Below are positions 9,311 through 17,058 of a stretch of DNA of 64,000 nt, piece by piece (position 1 is the first letter of the stretch; the number at the start of each line of letters is the position of its first letter). The notes under the pieces were generated by a model, which worked only from the letters and a program-made list of their open reading frames with translations, was not told where the DNA came from and did not search any database. The DNA is from DATDIC01 sp963777625 (GTDB taxonomy: Bacteria; Pseudomonadota; Alphaproteobacteria; Acetobacterales; Acetobacteraceae). The position numbers were made by a program, and so were the translations under genes. The DNA lies in NCBI GenBank assembly GCA_963777625.1, contig CAVZRO010000024.1, positions 1-64,000 of the forward strand, written 5' to 3'.

Positions 9311-9660
9311 GGTTTCACTCTTACCGGAATTGATTCGCGCGCCGGCGATACAAGTCAACCTCGCCCGCTTGCGGGAGAGGTCGGCTTGCGAAGCAAGCCG
9401 GGTGAGGGTGTTGCCCGCCGCACCCTCACCCGCCGCGCTTTGCGCGACGACCTCTCCCGCGAAGAGCGGGAGAGGTAATAGCAGGCGGTTTCACTCTTAC
9501 CGGAATTGATCGCGCGCTGGCGATACAAGTCAACCTCGCCCGCTTGCGGGAGAGGTCGGCTTGCGAAGCAAGCCGGGTGAGGGTGTTGCCCGCCGCACCC
9601 TCACCCGCGGCGCTTTGCGCGACGACCTCTCCCCGAAGAGCGGGAGAGGTAATAGCAGGC
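9311..9660. repeat. Tandem duplication of a 176-bp palindromic intergenic repeat
   Basis: Two nearly identical copies lie head to tail at 9311-9486 and 9487-9660, a period of 176 bases. Each opens with GGTTTCACTCTTACCGGAAT and contains nested inverted repeats: CGGGAGAGGTCG pairs with CGACCTCTCCCG, and GGGTGAGGGTG pairs with CACCCTCACCC, around a short loop. The copies differ by a few single-base changes and small indels. No gene is present. The long stems between the convergent metC and rluB genes could act as a bidirectional terminator. Confidence 0.88.
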
Positions 9661-9664
9661 GGCG

Positions 9665-10396
9665 TTATCGTTTCGCTGATAACTGATCGCGCAGCACGCG
9701 CGCCGGTACTTCCTCAACCGCACCGCGGGGCAACAGGCCGAGCTGGAACGGCCCGTACGCGATCCGGATCAGGCGCGTCACCGTCAGCCCCAGATGCGCC
9801 ATCACCCGCCGAACCTCCCGGTTCCGCCCCTCCCGCAGGCTCACCGAAAGCCATGCGTTGTCGCCTTTGCGCGCATCCAGCCCGGCTTCGATCGCGCCAT
9901 AGCGCACACCCTCGATGGTCACCCCGCAACTCAGGGCCGCCAGCATCCGATCGTCCGGTACGCCGAACACGCGCACCCGATACCGGCGGATCCAGCCGGT
10001 TGCCGGCAGCTCCAGTTGCCGCGCCAGCGCCCCGTCATTCGTCAACAGCAGCAGCCCCTCGCTGGTCAGATCAAGCCGGCCGACGCTGACCACGCGGGGC
10101 AGGGCAGGGGGAAGCTTCTCGAACACGGTCGGCCGTCCCTCGGGATCGCGATGCGTCGTCACAAGACCGGCTGGCTTGTGATAGCGCCACAGACGTGTCC
10201 GCCCGGGCGGTTCGACGAGCGCCCCGTCGAGCTGCACCAGATCACCGGATCCCACGAACGTTGCCGGGCCGGCGACGACGACGTTGTTAAGCCGCACGCG
10301 ACCGGCGGCGATCAGCTTTTCCGAGTCGCGCCGGCTGGCAACTCCGGCGCGTGCCAGCCATTTCGCGATCCGCTCGCCGCGCTCCGGATCGCTCAC
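9665..10396 (-). CDS. Ribosomal large-subunit pseudouridine synthase, RsuA/RluB type
   Basis: The enzyme isomerises a specific uridine in rRNA to pseudouridine. The 243-residue protein has an N-terminal S4 RNA-binding domain (about 8-60), YHKPAGLVTT near 72-81, and the family active-site motif GRLDLTSEGLLLLTNDG with catalytic D109. It lacks the long C-terminal tail of some RluB proteins. Its start overlaps the stop of the neighbouring hydrolase gene at 10393-10396, so the two are coupled. RluB is the most likely orthologue, but RluE or RsuA cannot be excluded. Confidence 0.88.
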   Translation of the reverse strand: MSDPERGERIAKWLARAGVASRRDSEKLIAAGRVRLNNVVVAGPATFVGSGDLVQLDGALVEPPGRTRLWRYHKPAGLVTTHRDPEGRPTVFEKLPPALPRVVSVGRLDLTSEGLLLLTNDGALARQLELPATGWIRRYRVRVFGVPDDRMLAALSCGVTIEGVRYGAIEAGLDARKGDNAWLSVSLREGRNREVRRVMAHLGLTVTRLIRIAYGPFQLGLLPRGAVEEVPARVLRDQLSAKR

Positions 10397-11115
10397 GCGG
10401 AACTGGCGGCGACCAGCGCATCGAAGATGCGGCGGTCACCCGCGTCGATGAAATACTCCGGGTGCCATTGCACACCCAGGCAGAACCGCGCGCCTGTCGC
10501 CTCCAGACCCTCTATCACCAAATCGGGTGCTATCGCGTTGACCACCGCCCGCGGCCCCGGATCCGCAACCGCCTGGTGATGCGCCGAATTCACCAGCATC
10601 TCGTTCGCGCCCACGATCCGGTGCAGCAGCGTCCCCGGACGGATGCTCACCGCGTGCCCCGGCTGGTGCCGCGGGTTCGGCTGTTCGTGCTCCAGCGCGT
10701 CGGGCACCGCATCCGGTATGTGCTGGATCAGCGTGCCGCCGAGCGCCACCGCCAGAAGCTGCTCGCCGCCGCAGATGCCCAGCACGGGCATGCCGCGCTC
10801 GATCGCGCCTTTGGTCAGCGCCAACTCGGCCGCGGTGCGCATTTCCTTCAGCGTCACCGTCGCATGCCGGGCGTTATCCCCGTACAGCGCCGGATCGACA
10901 TCGAAGGCGCCGCCCGTCACCACCAGCGCGTCGATCCGGTCGAGATACGCCGCCGCCAGCTCCGGGTGGTGCGGCAACGCCAGCGGCAGCCCGCCGGCCG
11001 CCGCGATCGCGGCGCTGTAATTTTGCCGCAGTGCATACCAGGGATATTTGGAGTAGCCACCCGGCTGCTCGGAATCCAGGGTGACGCCGATCACCGGACG
11101 TGCGTTCTGTGTCAT
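10393..11115 (-). CDS. Gamma-glutamyl-gamma-aminobutyrate hydrolase family (peptidase C26)
   Basis: A class-I glutamine amidotransferase-like hydrolase. The catalytic cysteine is in VLGICGGEQ (C115) and the His/Glu dyad is in VQWHPE (H218, E220). The N-terminal PVIGVT and the VVTGGAFDVDP segment (about 65-75) are typical of PuuD-like enzymes that hydrolyse gamma-glutamyl-GABA in putrescine breakdown. No other puu genes are nearby, so the substrate is not proven. It is the first gene of a two-gene unit with the pseudouridine synthase and is divergent from tadA, with about 27 bases between the starts. Confidence 0.82.
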   Translation of the reverse strand: MTQNARPVIGVTLDSEQPGGYSKYPWYALRQNYSAAIAAAGGLPLALPHHPELAAAYLDRIDALVVTGGAFDVDPALYGDNARHATVTLKEMRTAAELALTKGAIERGMPVLGICGGEQLLAVALGGTLIQHIPDAVPDALEHEQPNPRHQPGHAVSIRPGTLLHRIVGANEMLVNSAHHQAVADPGPRAVVNAIAPDLVIEGLEATGARFCLGVQWHPEYFIDAGDRRIFDALVAASSA

Positions 11116-11142
11116 GTCGCTGTTGATTCGCTCGAGGGCTGA

Positions 11143-11631
11143 ATGGAACGCGATCTAGACCCCGCATCCGCCACCGGGCAAGAACCGGACGCCGTTCCGA
11201 TGGAGATCGCGCTGCAACAGGCCCGCCTCGCCGGGGCTCGCGGCGAGGTACCGGTGGGTGCGGCCGTGATCAGCGCGGATGGCATGGTCCTGGCTCGCGC
11301 CGGCAATGAGGTCGAGGCGCGGCGCGATCCGACCGCGCATGCCGAGCTGCTCGCGCTGCGCGCCGCAGCGGCATTGCGCGGCGCTCCACGGCTGCCGGAC
11401 TGCGATCTGATCGTCACGCTGGAGCCATGCCCGATGTGCGCCCAGGCGATCAGCTTCTTCCGGATCCGCCGTCTGATATTCGGCACCTACGACCCCAAGG
11501 GCGGCGGCGTGGAGCATGGCGCCCGCATCTTCGATGCGCCGTCCTGCCATCATCGACCGGCAATCATCGGGGGCGTGCGTGAATCCGAAGCCGCTGCGCT
11601 GCTGCGCGCATTCTTTGCCACCCGCCGCTGA
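11143..11631 (+). CDS. tadA: tRNA-specific adenosine-34 deaminase
   Basis: TadA deaminates A34 to inosine in tRNA(Arg)ACG. The 162-residue protein has the zinc cytidine-deaminase signatures: HAE at 66-68 with the proton-shuttling glutamate, and PCPMC at 95-99 with both zinc cysteines. EVPVGAAVI around 35-43 and the GGGVEHGARIFDAP stretch are characteristic of TadA rather than guanine deaminase. The start lies inside a short region shared with the divergent hydrolase gene; an internal M20 is a possible alternative. Confidence 0.93.
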   Translation: MERDLDPASATGQEPDAVPMEIALQQARLAGARGEVPVGAAVISADGMVLARAGNEVEARRDPTAHAELLALRAAAALRGAPRLPDCDLIVTLEPCPMCAQAISFFRIRRLIFGTYDPKGGGVEHGARIFDAPSCHHRPAIIGGVRESEAAALLRAFFATRR

Positions 11632-11720
11632 GGCGCAGCCATTCCATTATTGGAGAATCGCATAATCACGGCGCAGCATCCGTGTTGTCTTCCTGTGCCA
11701 GTGTAAGTCTTGGGACAATC

Positions 11721-12428
11721 ATGAACCGATCCGCACTCTCCATTCAGATGAGCCCGCATCAGCAGGGCCTGCCGCTCCCCGACCCTGAGGGACAGATGAT
11801 CATGCCGCCGACGGCACTCGCCCGAGTCGCCGAGCATCGCGCTATCCATGTCTCGGGCTACGAGCGCGAAGGGCGGGATTTCTACGCGACGCCGAGCTGG
11901 GTCACTGCCGCATTGCTGCAGCACGTCAGCTTCCGTGGCCCGGTCTGGGAGCCTTGCTGCGGCGACGGTGCCATGGCCACCGTCCTCGCGGCACATGGCT
12001 ACGAGGTGATGGCCACGGATATCGCCGAGCGCGGCTTCGGCACACCGGGAATTGACTTTCTTACCTGCCGCAGCATGCCCAAGGATTGCCGCAGTATCGT
12101 AACCAACCCCCCGTATGGCGACACCGGTTCGCACAAGGGGCAAGCGAAATCGTCTCTCGCGATGCTGCACTTCATGCGCCATGCCCTGGCTCTGACTGCG
12201 TCAGTGCAGGGTCAACTCGCGTTGCTGGTACGCCTGCAGTGGATTGCCGGGCGGCATGCCGCTGCCGTGCTGTCCAGCGGTCCATTTGCGGCCACCGTGA
12301 TACTGACGCGGCGCATTCGGTGGTTCGACATGGGTGAGCGCACCAACAATGCGCAGCACCACCATGCCTGGGTGGTATTCGACCACGCCCATCCGCCGGG
12401 ATCTCCTCCGGTCCTGCTCTACGCCTGA
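11721..12428 (+). CDS. Orphan SAM-dependent methyltransferase with NPPY motif
   Basis: The 235-residue protein carries the two hallmarks of amino-methyltransferases acting on DNA or a similar amino group: the SAM loop VWEPCCGDG (about 75-83) and TNPPYGD (128-134). RDFYATPSWVTAALL near 52-66 resembles the phage-like adenine methyltransferases of rhizobia and relatives. No restriction gene lies beside it, so it is an orphan; the real substrate is unknown. I chose ATG 11721, five bases after GGGA; the frame is open a little further upstream. The stop codon is the first part of a dispersed repeat copy. Confidence 0.65.
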   Translation: MNRSALSIQMSPHQQGLPLPDPEGQMIMPPTALARVAEHRAIHVSGYEREGRDFYATPSWVTAALLQHVSFRGPVWEPCCGDGAMATVLAAHGYEVMATDIAERGFGTPGIDFLTCRSMPKDCRSIVTNPPYGDTGSHKGQAKSSLAMLHFMRHALALTASVQGQLALLVRLQWIAGRHAAAVLSSGPFAATVILTRRIRWFDMGERTNNAQHHHAWVVFDHAHPPGSPPVLLYA

Positions 12429-12760
12429 TACCAAATCGCATTGAGGGCGGCCTGCGTTCGTCATTCCCGCGCAAGTCTTGTCATTCCCGCGAAAGAGTTT
12501 GTGAAAGAATTAGAATGCAATGCCGCCGTCGCAGTGCTGGATTCTATTCTGTCGCGATGGCGCTGACCCAGGGCAATATCGTGCAAAGCGTACGCGGCCT
12601 TCAAATTCTTTTCGGCTGCTCGGAACGGTTTCCGAACGGGGCAAACCGATTTCCTCACAGGCTCGAAAGCGGGATTCCACGCCGTCGCTGCCGGGTTCCC
12701 GCGTTCGCGGGACTGACGGTTACTTCCATTATTTCACGACGAACCCTTGGCCTCAAAAAA
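12428..12760. repeat. Intergenic region with dispersed repeat copy (a) and related fragments
   Basis: The stretch between the methyltransferase and the IS element has no convincing gene. It begins with a copy of the dispersed element (ATACCAAATCGCATTGAGGG, starting at the last base of the methyltransferase stop codon), followed within about 70 bases by CATTCCCGCGCAAG and CATTCCCGCGAAAG fragments. A second patch near 12660-12720 contains TTCCCGCGTTCGCGGGA, a hairpin of the same repeat type. The IS481 left end starts at about 12761. Confidence 0.6.
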
Positions 12761-13931
12761 TGCATAAGTCTTGACTTAATCTGACAGGCGGTGTCGGCTG
12801 GCCTCAACCAGAGGACATCACCATGACTAAGGACCAGAAGATCATCCGTGCCAAGTCCGGCCTGCTCGAGCTCGCCAAACAGCTCGGCAACGTCTCACAA
12901 GCCTGCAAAATCATGGGGTACTCGCGCGACAGCTTCTACCGCTTCCAGGAACTCTACGACAAAGGCGGTGAACTCGCCCTTCAGGAGCTCTCCCGTCGCA
13001 AGCCGATCCTCAAAAACCGCGTCGCCCCCGAGGTCGAGCAGGCCGTGCTCGCCATCGCCATCGAGCAGCCCGCCTGGGGCCAGGCCCGCGCCTCCAACGA
13101 GTTGCTCAAACGCGGCATCTCCATCTCGCCCTTCGGCGTCCGCTGCGTCTGGCTGCGCCACGACCTCGCAACCATGAAGCTCCGCCTCAAAGCCCTCGAA
13201 GCCAAAATGGCCCAGGAGCAGCTGATCCTCACCGAAAGCCAGCTCGCCGCCCTGGAAAAAGCCAAGGCCGACAAAGAAGCTCACGGCGAGTTCGATACCG
13301 AATGCCCCGGCTATTGCGGCGCGCAGGATACGTTCTATGTCGGAACCCTCAAGGGCGTCGGACGCATCTACCAGCAGACCTTCATCGATACCTACTGCAA
13401 GCTCGGCTTCGCCAAGCTCTATGACCGCAAGACCCCGATCACCGCCGCCGATCTGCTCAATGATCGCGTCATCCCGTTCTTCGAGGAACACCACGTGCCG
13501 CTGCAGCGCGTGCTGACCGACCGCGGCACCGAGTTCTGCGGCGCCCACGATCGGCACGAATACGAGCTCTACCTGGCGGTCGAGAACATCGACCATACGC
13601 GGACCAAGACCAGGAGCCCGCAGACCAATGGCATCGTCGAGCGGTTCCACAAAACCATGCTCGACGAGTTCTATCGTGTGGCGTTCCGAAAGAAACTATA
13701 CAGCTCGATCAACGAGTTGCAGAGCGACCTTGATGTCTGGCTCGCCGACTACAATGAGAACCGAACCCATCAGGGCCGATACTGCTTCGGAAGAACTCCA
13801 ATGCAGACCTTCATTGACGCTGCCCAGCTCGCACGCGACAAACAGATCGGAGGTGACACACCGCTCTCACATGCTGCATGAGCGTCAATGCCAAATGATC
13901 CCGCCTGTCAGATCAAATAGAGACTTGTACA
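12761..13931 (+). mobile_element. IS481-family insertion sequence, about 1.17 kb
   Basis: The element is bounded by imperfect terminal inverted repeats of about 30 bases. The left end reads TGCATAAGTCTTGACTTAAT and the right end, on the complement, TGTACAAGTCTCTATTTGAT; both continue into the same TCTGACAGGCG. One intact transposase gene fills the interior. CCTCAAA occurs just outside both ends (three extra A residues on the left), so it may be the target-site duplication. The right copy contains the purD stop codon, which places the insertion exactly at the 3' end of purD. Confidence 0.82.
12823..13881 (+). CDS. IS481-family transposase
   Basis: A 352-residue DDE transposase. An N-terminal helix-turn-helix (about 10-60, with SQACKIMGYSRDSFYRF) is followed by a linker and the rve catalytic core. 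The likely triad is D169 in GAQDTFYVG, D233 in VLTDRGTEFCG and E273 in TNGIVERFHKTM. The reading frame is complete and starts with ATG about 60 bases inside the left terminal repeat, so the copy may be active. The wording of the N-terminus is typical of IS481 elements common in proteobacteria. Confidence 0.92.
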   Translation: MTKDQKIIRAKSGLLELAKQLGNVSQACKIMGYSRDSFYRFQELYDKGGELALQELSRRKPILKNRVAPEVEQAVLAIAIEQPAWGQARASNELLKRGISISPFGVRCVWLRHDLATMKLRLKALEAKMAQEQLILTESQLAALEKAKADKEAHGEFDTECPGYCGAQDTFYVGTLKGVGRIYQQTFIDTYCKLGFAKLYDRKTPITAADLLNDRVIPFFEEHHVPLQRVLTDRGTEFCGAHDRHEYELYLAVENIDHTRTKTRSPQTNGIVERFHKTMLDEFYRVAFRKKLYSSINELQSDLDVWLADYNENRTHQGRYCFGRTPMQTFIDAAQLARDKQIGGDTPLSHAA

Positions 13932-13933
13932 CC

Positions 13934-15214
13934 TCAAACGTCCTTCATCGCCGCCAATCCGATATCCCGCCGATAGAACCCCTCCGGCCAGTCGATGCGC
14001 GCCACCGCGCCGTACGCCGCCGCATGTGCTGCCCGAAGGTTCCGACCGGTCCCGCACACCGTCAGCACACGCCCGCCCGCCGCCAGCAGCCGCCCTGACG
14101 CATCGGTTGCCGTGCCGGCGTGAAACAGGATCGCATCCGGCACCGCGGCCGCGCGCTCCAACCCCTTTATTTCCGACCCACGCTCCGGCGCGCCCGGATA
14201 GCCGCGCGCGGCCATCACCACCCCGATGGAAGCCAGTTCATCGTGCCAGCGCAGATCGAACTGCCCGAGTTCTCCATCGCAAACCGCCATCAGGGCCGGC
14301 AGCAGGTCGGATTTCAACCGCGGCAGCAGCACCTGGCATTCGGGGTCGCCGAACCGGACATTGAACTCGATAACCTTCGGCCCGTCCGCCGTCAGCATCA
14401 GCCCCGCGTACAGCACGCCACGGAACGGCGCCCCGCGCCTGATCATCTCCGCCAGCGCTGGCCGGATGACCCGGTCCATCACCGCCTGCTCCAGCGCCGG
14501 CGCAAAATTCGGGGCCGGCGAAATGGCCCCCATCCCGCCCGTGTTCGGGCCGGTGTCGCCATCGCCCACCCGCTTGTAGTCCTGCGCCGAGCCTAGCGGG
14601 ATCGCATGTGCGCCATCGCACAACGCGAAGAACGACACCTCCTGGCCGCTCAGGCACTCCTCGATCACCAGCGAGGCGCCGGCCGGCCCGAACGCCTGCG
14701 CCTCCATCATCTGTTCGATCGCCGCGAGCGCCATCGCTTCCGTCGGCGCCACCACCACGCCTTTGCCGGCGGCCAGTCCATCCGCCTTCACCACGATCGG
14801 CGCACCGCGCCGGCGGACGAACTCGCGGGCGGCGGTGGGGTCGTCGAACCGCTCCCAGCGCGCCGTCGGAATGCCCGCGCCATCGCAGATTTCCTTGGTG
14901 AAGCTCTTGCTTCCCTCCAGCCGCGCAGCCAGCGCGCCCGGTCCGCAACAGGCGATCCCGGCCGTTCGCATGACGTCGGCAATCCCGGCGACCAGCGGCG
15001 CCTCCGGCCCCGGCATCACAAGGTCAACCCCGTTATCGCAGGCGAACGTTGTCAGTGCCGCAAGATCGGTCGCACCGATCGGCACGCACTCCGCCTCGGT
15101 GGCGATGCCCGGATTGCCCGGCGCGCACCACAGCTTCGTCAGCAGCGGGCTGGCGCCGATCGCCCAGCAAAGCGCGTGCTCTCGCCCCCCCGATCCCACC
15201 ACCAGCACGCGCAT
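13934..15214 (-). CDS. purD: Phosphoribosylamine-glycine ligase
   Basis: PurD is the ATP-grasp enzyme that joins glycine to phosphoribosylamine in purine synthesis. The 426-residue product starts MRVLVVGSGGREHALCW and has the GPEAPLVAG segment, the ATP-grasp region VKADGLAAGKGVVV, and the late NVRFGDPECQVLLPRL and RGYPG elements of the family. The gene is intact although an IS481 copy has inserted directly at its stop codon, and the last residues (AAMKDV) may be the native end. Confidence 0.95.
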   Translation of the reverse strand: MRVLVVGSGGREHALCWAIGASPLLTKLWCAPGNPGIATEAECVPIGATDLAALTTFACDNGVDLVMPGPEAPLVAGIADVMRTAGIACCGPGALAARLEGSKSFTKEICDGAGIPTARWERFDDPTAAREFVRRRGAPIVVKADGLAAGKGVVVAPTEAMALAAIEQMMEAQAFGPAGASLVIEECLSGQEVSFFALCDGAHAIPLGSAQDYKRVGDGDTGPNTGGMGAISPAPNFAPALEQAVMDRVIRPALAEMIRRGAPFRGVLYAGLMLTADGPKVIEFNVRFGDPECQVLLPRLKSDLLPALMAVCDGELGQFDLRWHDELASIGVVMAARGYPGAPERGSEIKGLERAAAVPDAILFHAGTATDASGRLLAAGGRVLTVCGTGRNLRAAHAAAYGAVARIDWPEGFYRRDIGLAAMKDV

Positions 15215-15284
15215 GAGCCAGTCCTTCCGCTGTTCAGGTGCGGGCGTAGCACAGCGTGCCGCGGCCGACGATCAGCGGCCCGAG

Positions 15285-16232
15285 CTAGGCGACTCGCCCG
15301 TAAAACAGCGTCACGGTGTGAGTGGCCTGGGCGAAGAACAGCCAGCGTTCGACGTAGACCCCCAGCAGGGTCATCGCCGCCGCGATCGGGAACAGCACCG
15401 TGGCCGCCGGATTGCCGAGAATAACACCGATGATCAGCAGGACTGCTGGCACAATGAAGCCGACGCAGATGGCGATCGCGCGCAGCCGGTCCCCGTGCTT
15501 GCGACCGATACGAAATCCCATCTCGCGCAGCAGGAAGTTTTCCTCGATATGGGGCGCCTCCAACTGGCGGACGGGCCCGATCGTGCCGAGCCCCGTCGCG
15601 CTTTCGATCGTGGAGGAAGGCGGCACCCGGTCGATCCATCGCCAGTAGGCGATTTTGGCCGCGATGCAGCCGAGGGCCAGCACCAAGGCGATCGCAGCGG
15701 CGATACGGCCGGACCCGCTCAGCCAGAACGTGGCCATCGCGGCCAGACAGGCGGCGCCGCTGACCAGCGACAGCAGCAGCAGGTTCGGTGGCACGAACCG
15801 GTTGTGCCATTGCCGCACCGGCGGGAGCGAGGCGTAGATCATCGCCTGGCAGAACACCGTCAGCATGCCGCACAACGCCGCAACCAGTCCCGCCACGATC
15901 GTGGCGACGGCGCGCGGTCCGGCGACGCCCCACGCGGCGGCGAACGCGAGCGCCGGTAGATAGGTGAATAACGACACCACGCCCTCGCGCGACAACCAGG
16001 AACTTCGCCATTGCGAGATGGAGCGCCAGGCCCGCTCCGGATGGCCGAGATGCAGCGTGGACGCCAGCAGCCCGATGGTCACCAGCACCAGGGCAATGAA
16101 AATCGCCGGAATGCCGAACGCGCGCTGCGGCGGCATCACCCCGGCGGCGTGCAGCACGCCCAGCCAGAACAGCATGCCGTAGCCGGCGCCGCTGGCGGTG
16201 GTGAGCAGGACGACGGAAAAGGCAGGGTTCAT
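15285..16232 (-). CDS. DmsC-like membrane anchor subunit of a molybdoenzyme
   Basis: A 315-residue polytopic membrane protein with about eight hydrophobic segments, matching the DMSO reductase anchor (DmsC) family that binds menaquinol or ubiquinol and anchors the catalytic subunits. It opens with MNPAFSVVLLTTASGAGYGML and has TLHLGHPERAWRS near residue 60, a family hallmark. The start at 16232 overlaps the iron-sulfur subunit stop as ATGA. It completes a three-gene A-B-C operon. Confidence 0.85.
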   Translation of the reverse strand: MNPAFSVVLLTTASGAGYGMLFWLGVLHAAGVMPPQRAFGIPAIFIALVLVTIGLLASTLHLGHPERAWRSISQWRSSWLSREGVVSLFTYLPALAFAAAWGVAGPRAVATIVAGLVAALCGMLTVFCQAMIYASLPPVRQWHNRFVPPNLLLLSLVSGAACLAAMATFWLSGSGRIAAAIALVLALGCIAAKIAYWRWIDRVPPSSTIESATGLGTIGPVRQLEAPHIEENFLLREMGFRIGRKHGDRLRAIAICVGFIVPAVLLIIGVILGNPAATVLFPIAAAMTLLGVYVERWLFFAQATHTVTLFYGRVA

Positions 16233-16963
16233 CGGCTCAGCACGCGGTCGATCCAGCGCAGCACGCCGGTGCCCGCGGTCGCGGCTTCTTCGGCCGGCGG
16301 CGGCTCGGCAACCGGTGGGCGTCGGCGCGGCGGCAGGTATTTGTTCACCGGCTTGTAGCCCATCTCCGGCATCAGGTCGTAGCCGCCGCGCTCCGCGACC
16401 AGTTGGGACACCGCGCTGTCGGGATCGCCGAGGTCGCCGAAATGCCGCGCATGTGCCGGGCAAGTGGAGACGCAGGCAGGCACGCGTTCGGCTTCGGGAA
16501 TATTCTCGTTATAGATGCGGTCGATACAGAGCGTGCACTTCTTCATCACCCCCTGATCTTCGTCGAACTCGCGGGCGCCGTACGGGCAGGCCCACGAGCA
16601 CAGCTTGCAGCCGATACAGATCTCCGTGTTGACCAGCACGATGCCGTCTTCGGCGCGCTTGTAGCTGGCGCCGGTGGGGCACACGGTGACGCAGGCCGGC
16701 TCCTCGCAGTGCAGGCAGGAGCGGGGGAAGTGCACGGTGCGGCTGTTCTGCCCGATGCCCGCTTCGTAGCTGTGCACTCGGTTCAGCCACACGCCTTGAG
16801 GATGTTCCTGGTAAGGATCGAAATCGGTCAGCGGCGCGAAATGGCCGGACGTGTTCCATTCCTTGCAGTTCACCGCGCAGGCGTGACAGCCGACGCAGGT
16901 GTCGAGATCGATCACGAGGCCGAGCTTCTTCTGACCGGCGGTTTGCCGGGGCACACTGGTCAT
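16229..16963 (-). CDS. DmsB-like 4Fe-4S electron-transfer subunit
   Basis: A 244-residue ferredoxin-type subunit with four cysteine clusters. They are CVGCHACAVNCKEWN near 24-38, CLHCEEPACVTVCPTG near 83-98, CIGCKLCSWACPYGA near 116-130, and the group CTLCIDR with CVSTCPAHARHFGD. This is the DmsB/NrfC pattern for four [4Fe-4S] clusters that relay electrons between the molybdenum subunit and the membrane anchor. No Tat signal is seen. It ends coupled to the anchor gene and starts about 95 bases after the large subunit. Confidence 0.93.
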   Translation of the reverse strand: MTSVPRQTAGQKKLGLVIDLDTCVGCHACAVNCKEWNTSGHFAPLTDFDPYQEHPQGVWLNRVHSYEAGIGQNSRTVHFPRSCLHCEEPACVTVCPTGASYKRAEDGIVLVNTEICIGCKLCSWACPYGAREFDEDQGVMKKCTLCIDRIYNENIPEAERVPACVSTCPAHARHFGDLGDPDSAVSQLVAERGGYDLMPEMGYKPVNKYLPPRRRPPVAEPPPAEEAATAGTGVLRWIDRVLSR

Positions 16964-17058
16964 GAGTTAACACCCAGCATTATTGACAGAGTGACAAAGC
17001 AACCTCTCCGCCCGGCAGACGCGGCGGAGCTGCATGCGGCATTCCCGTGCACGCACAC

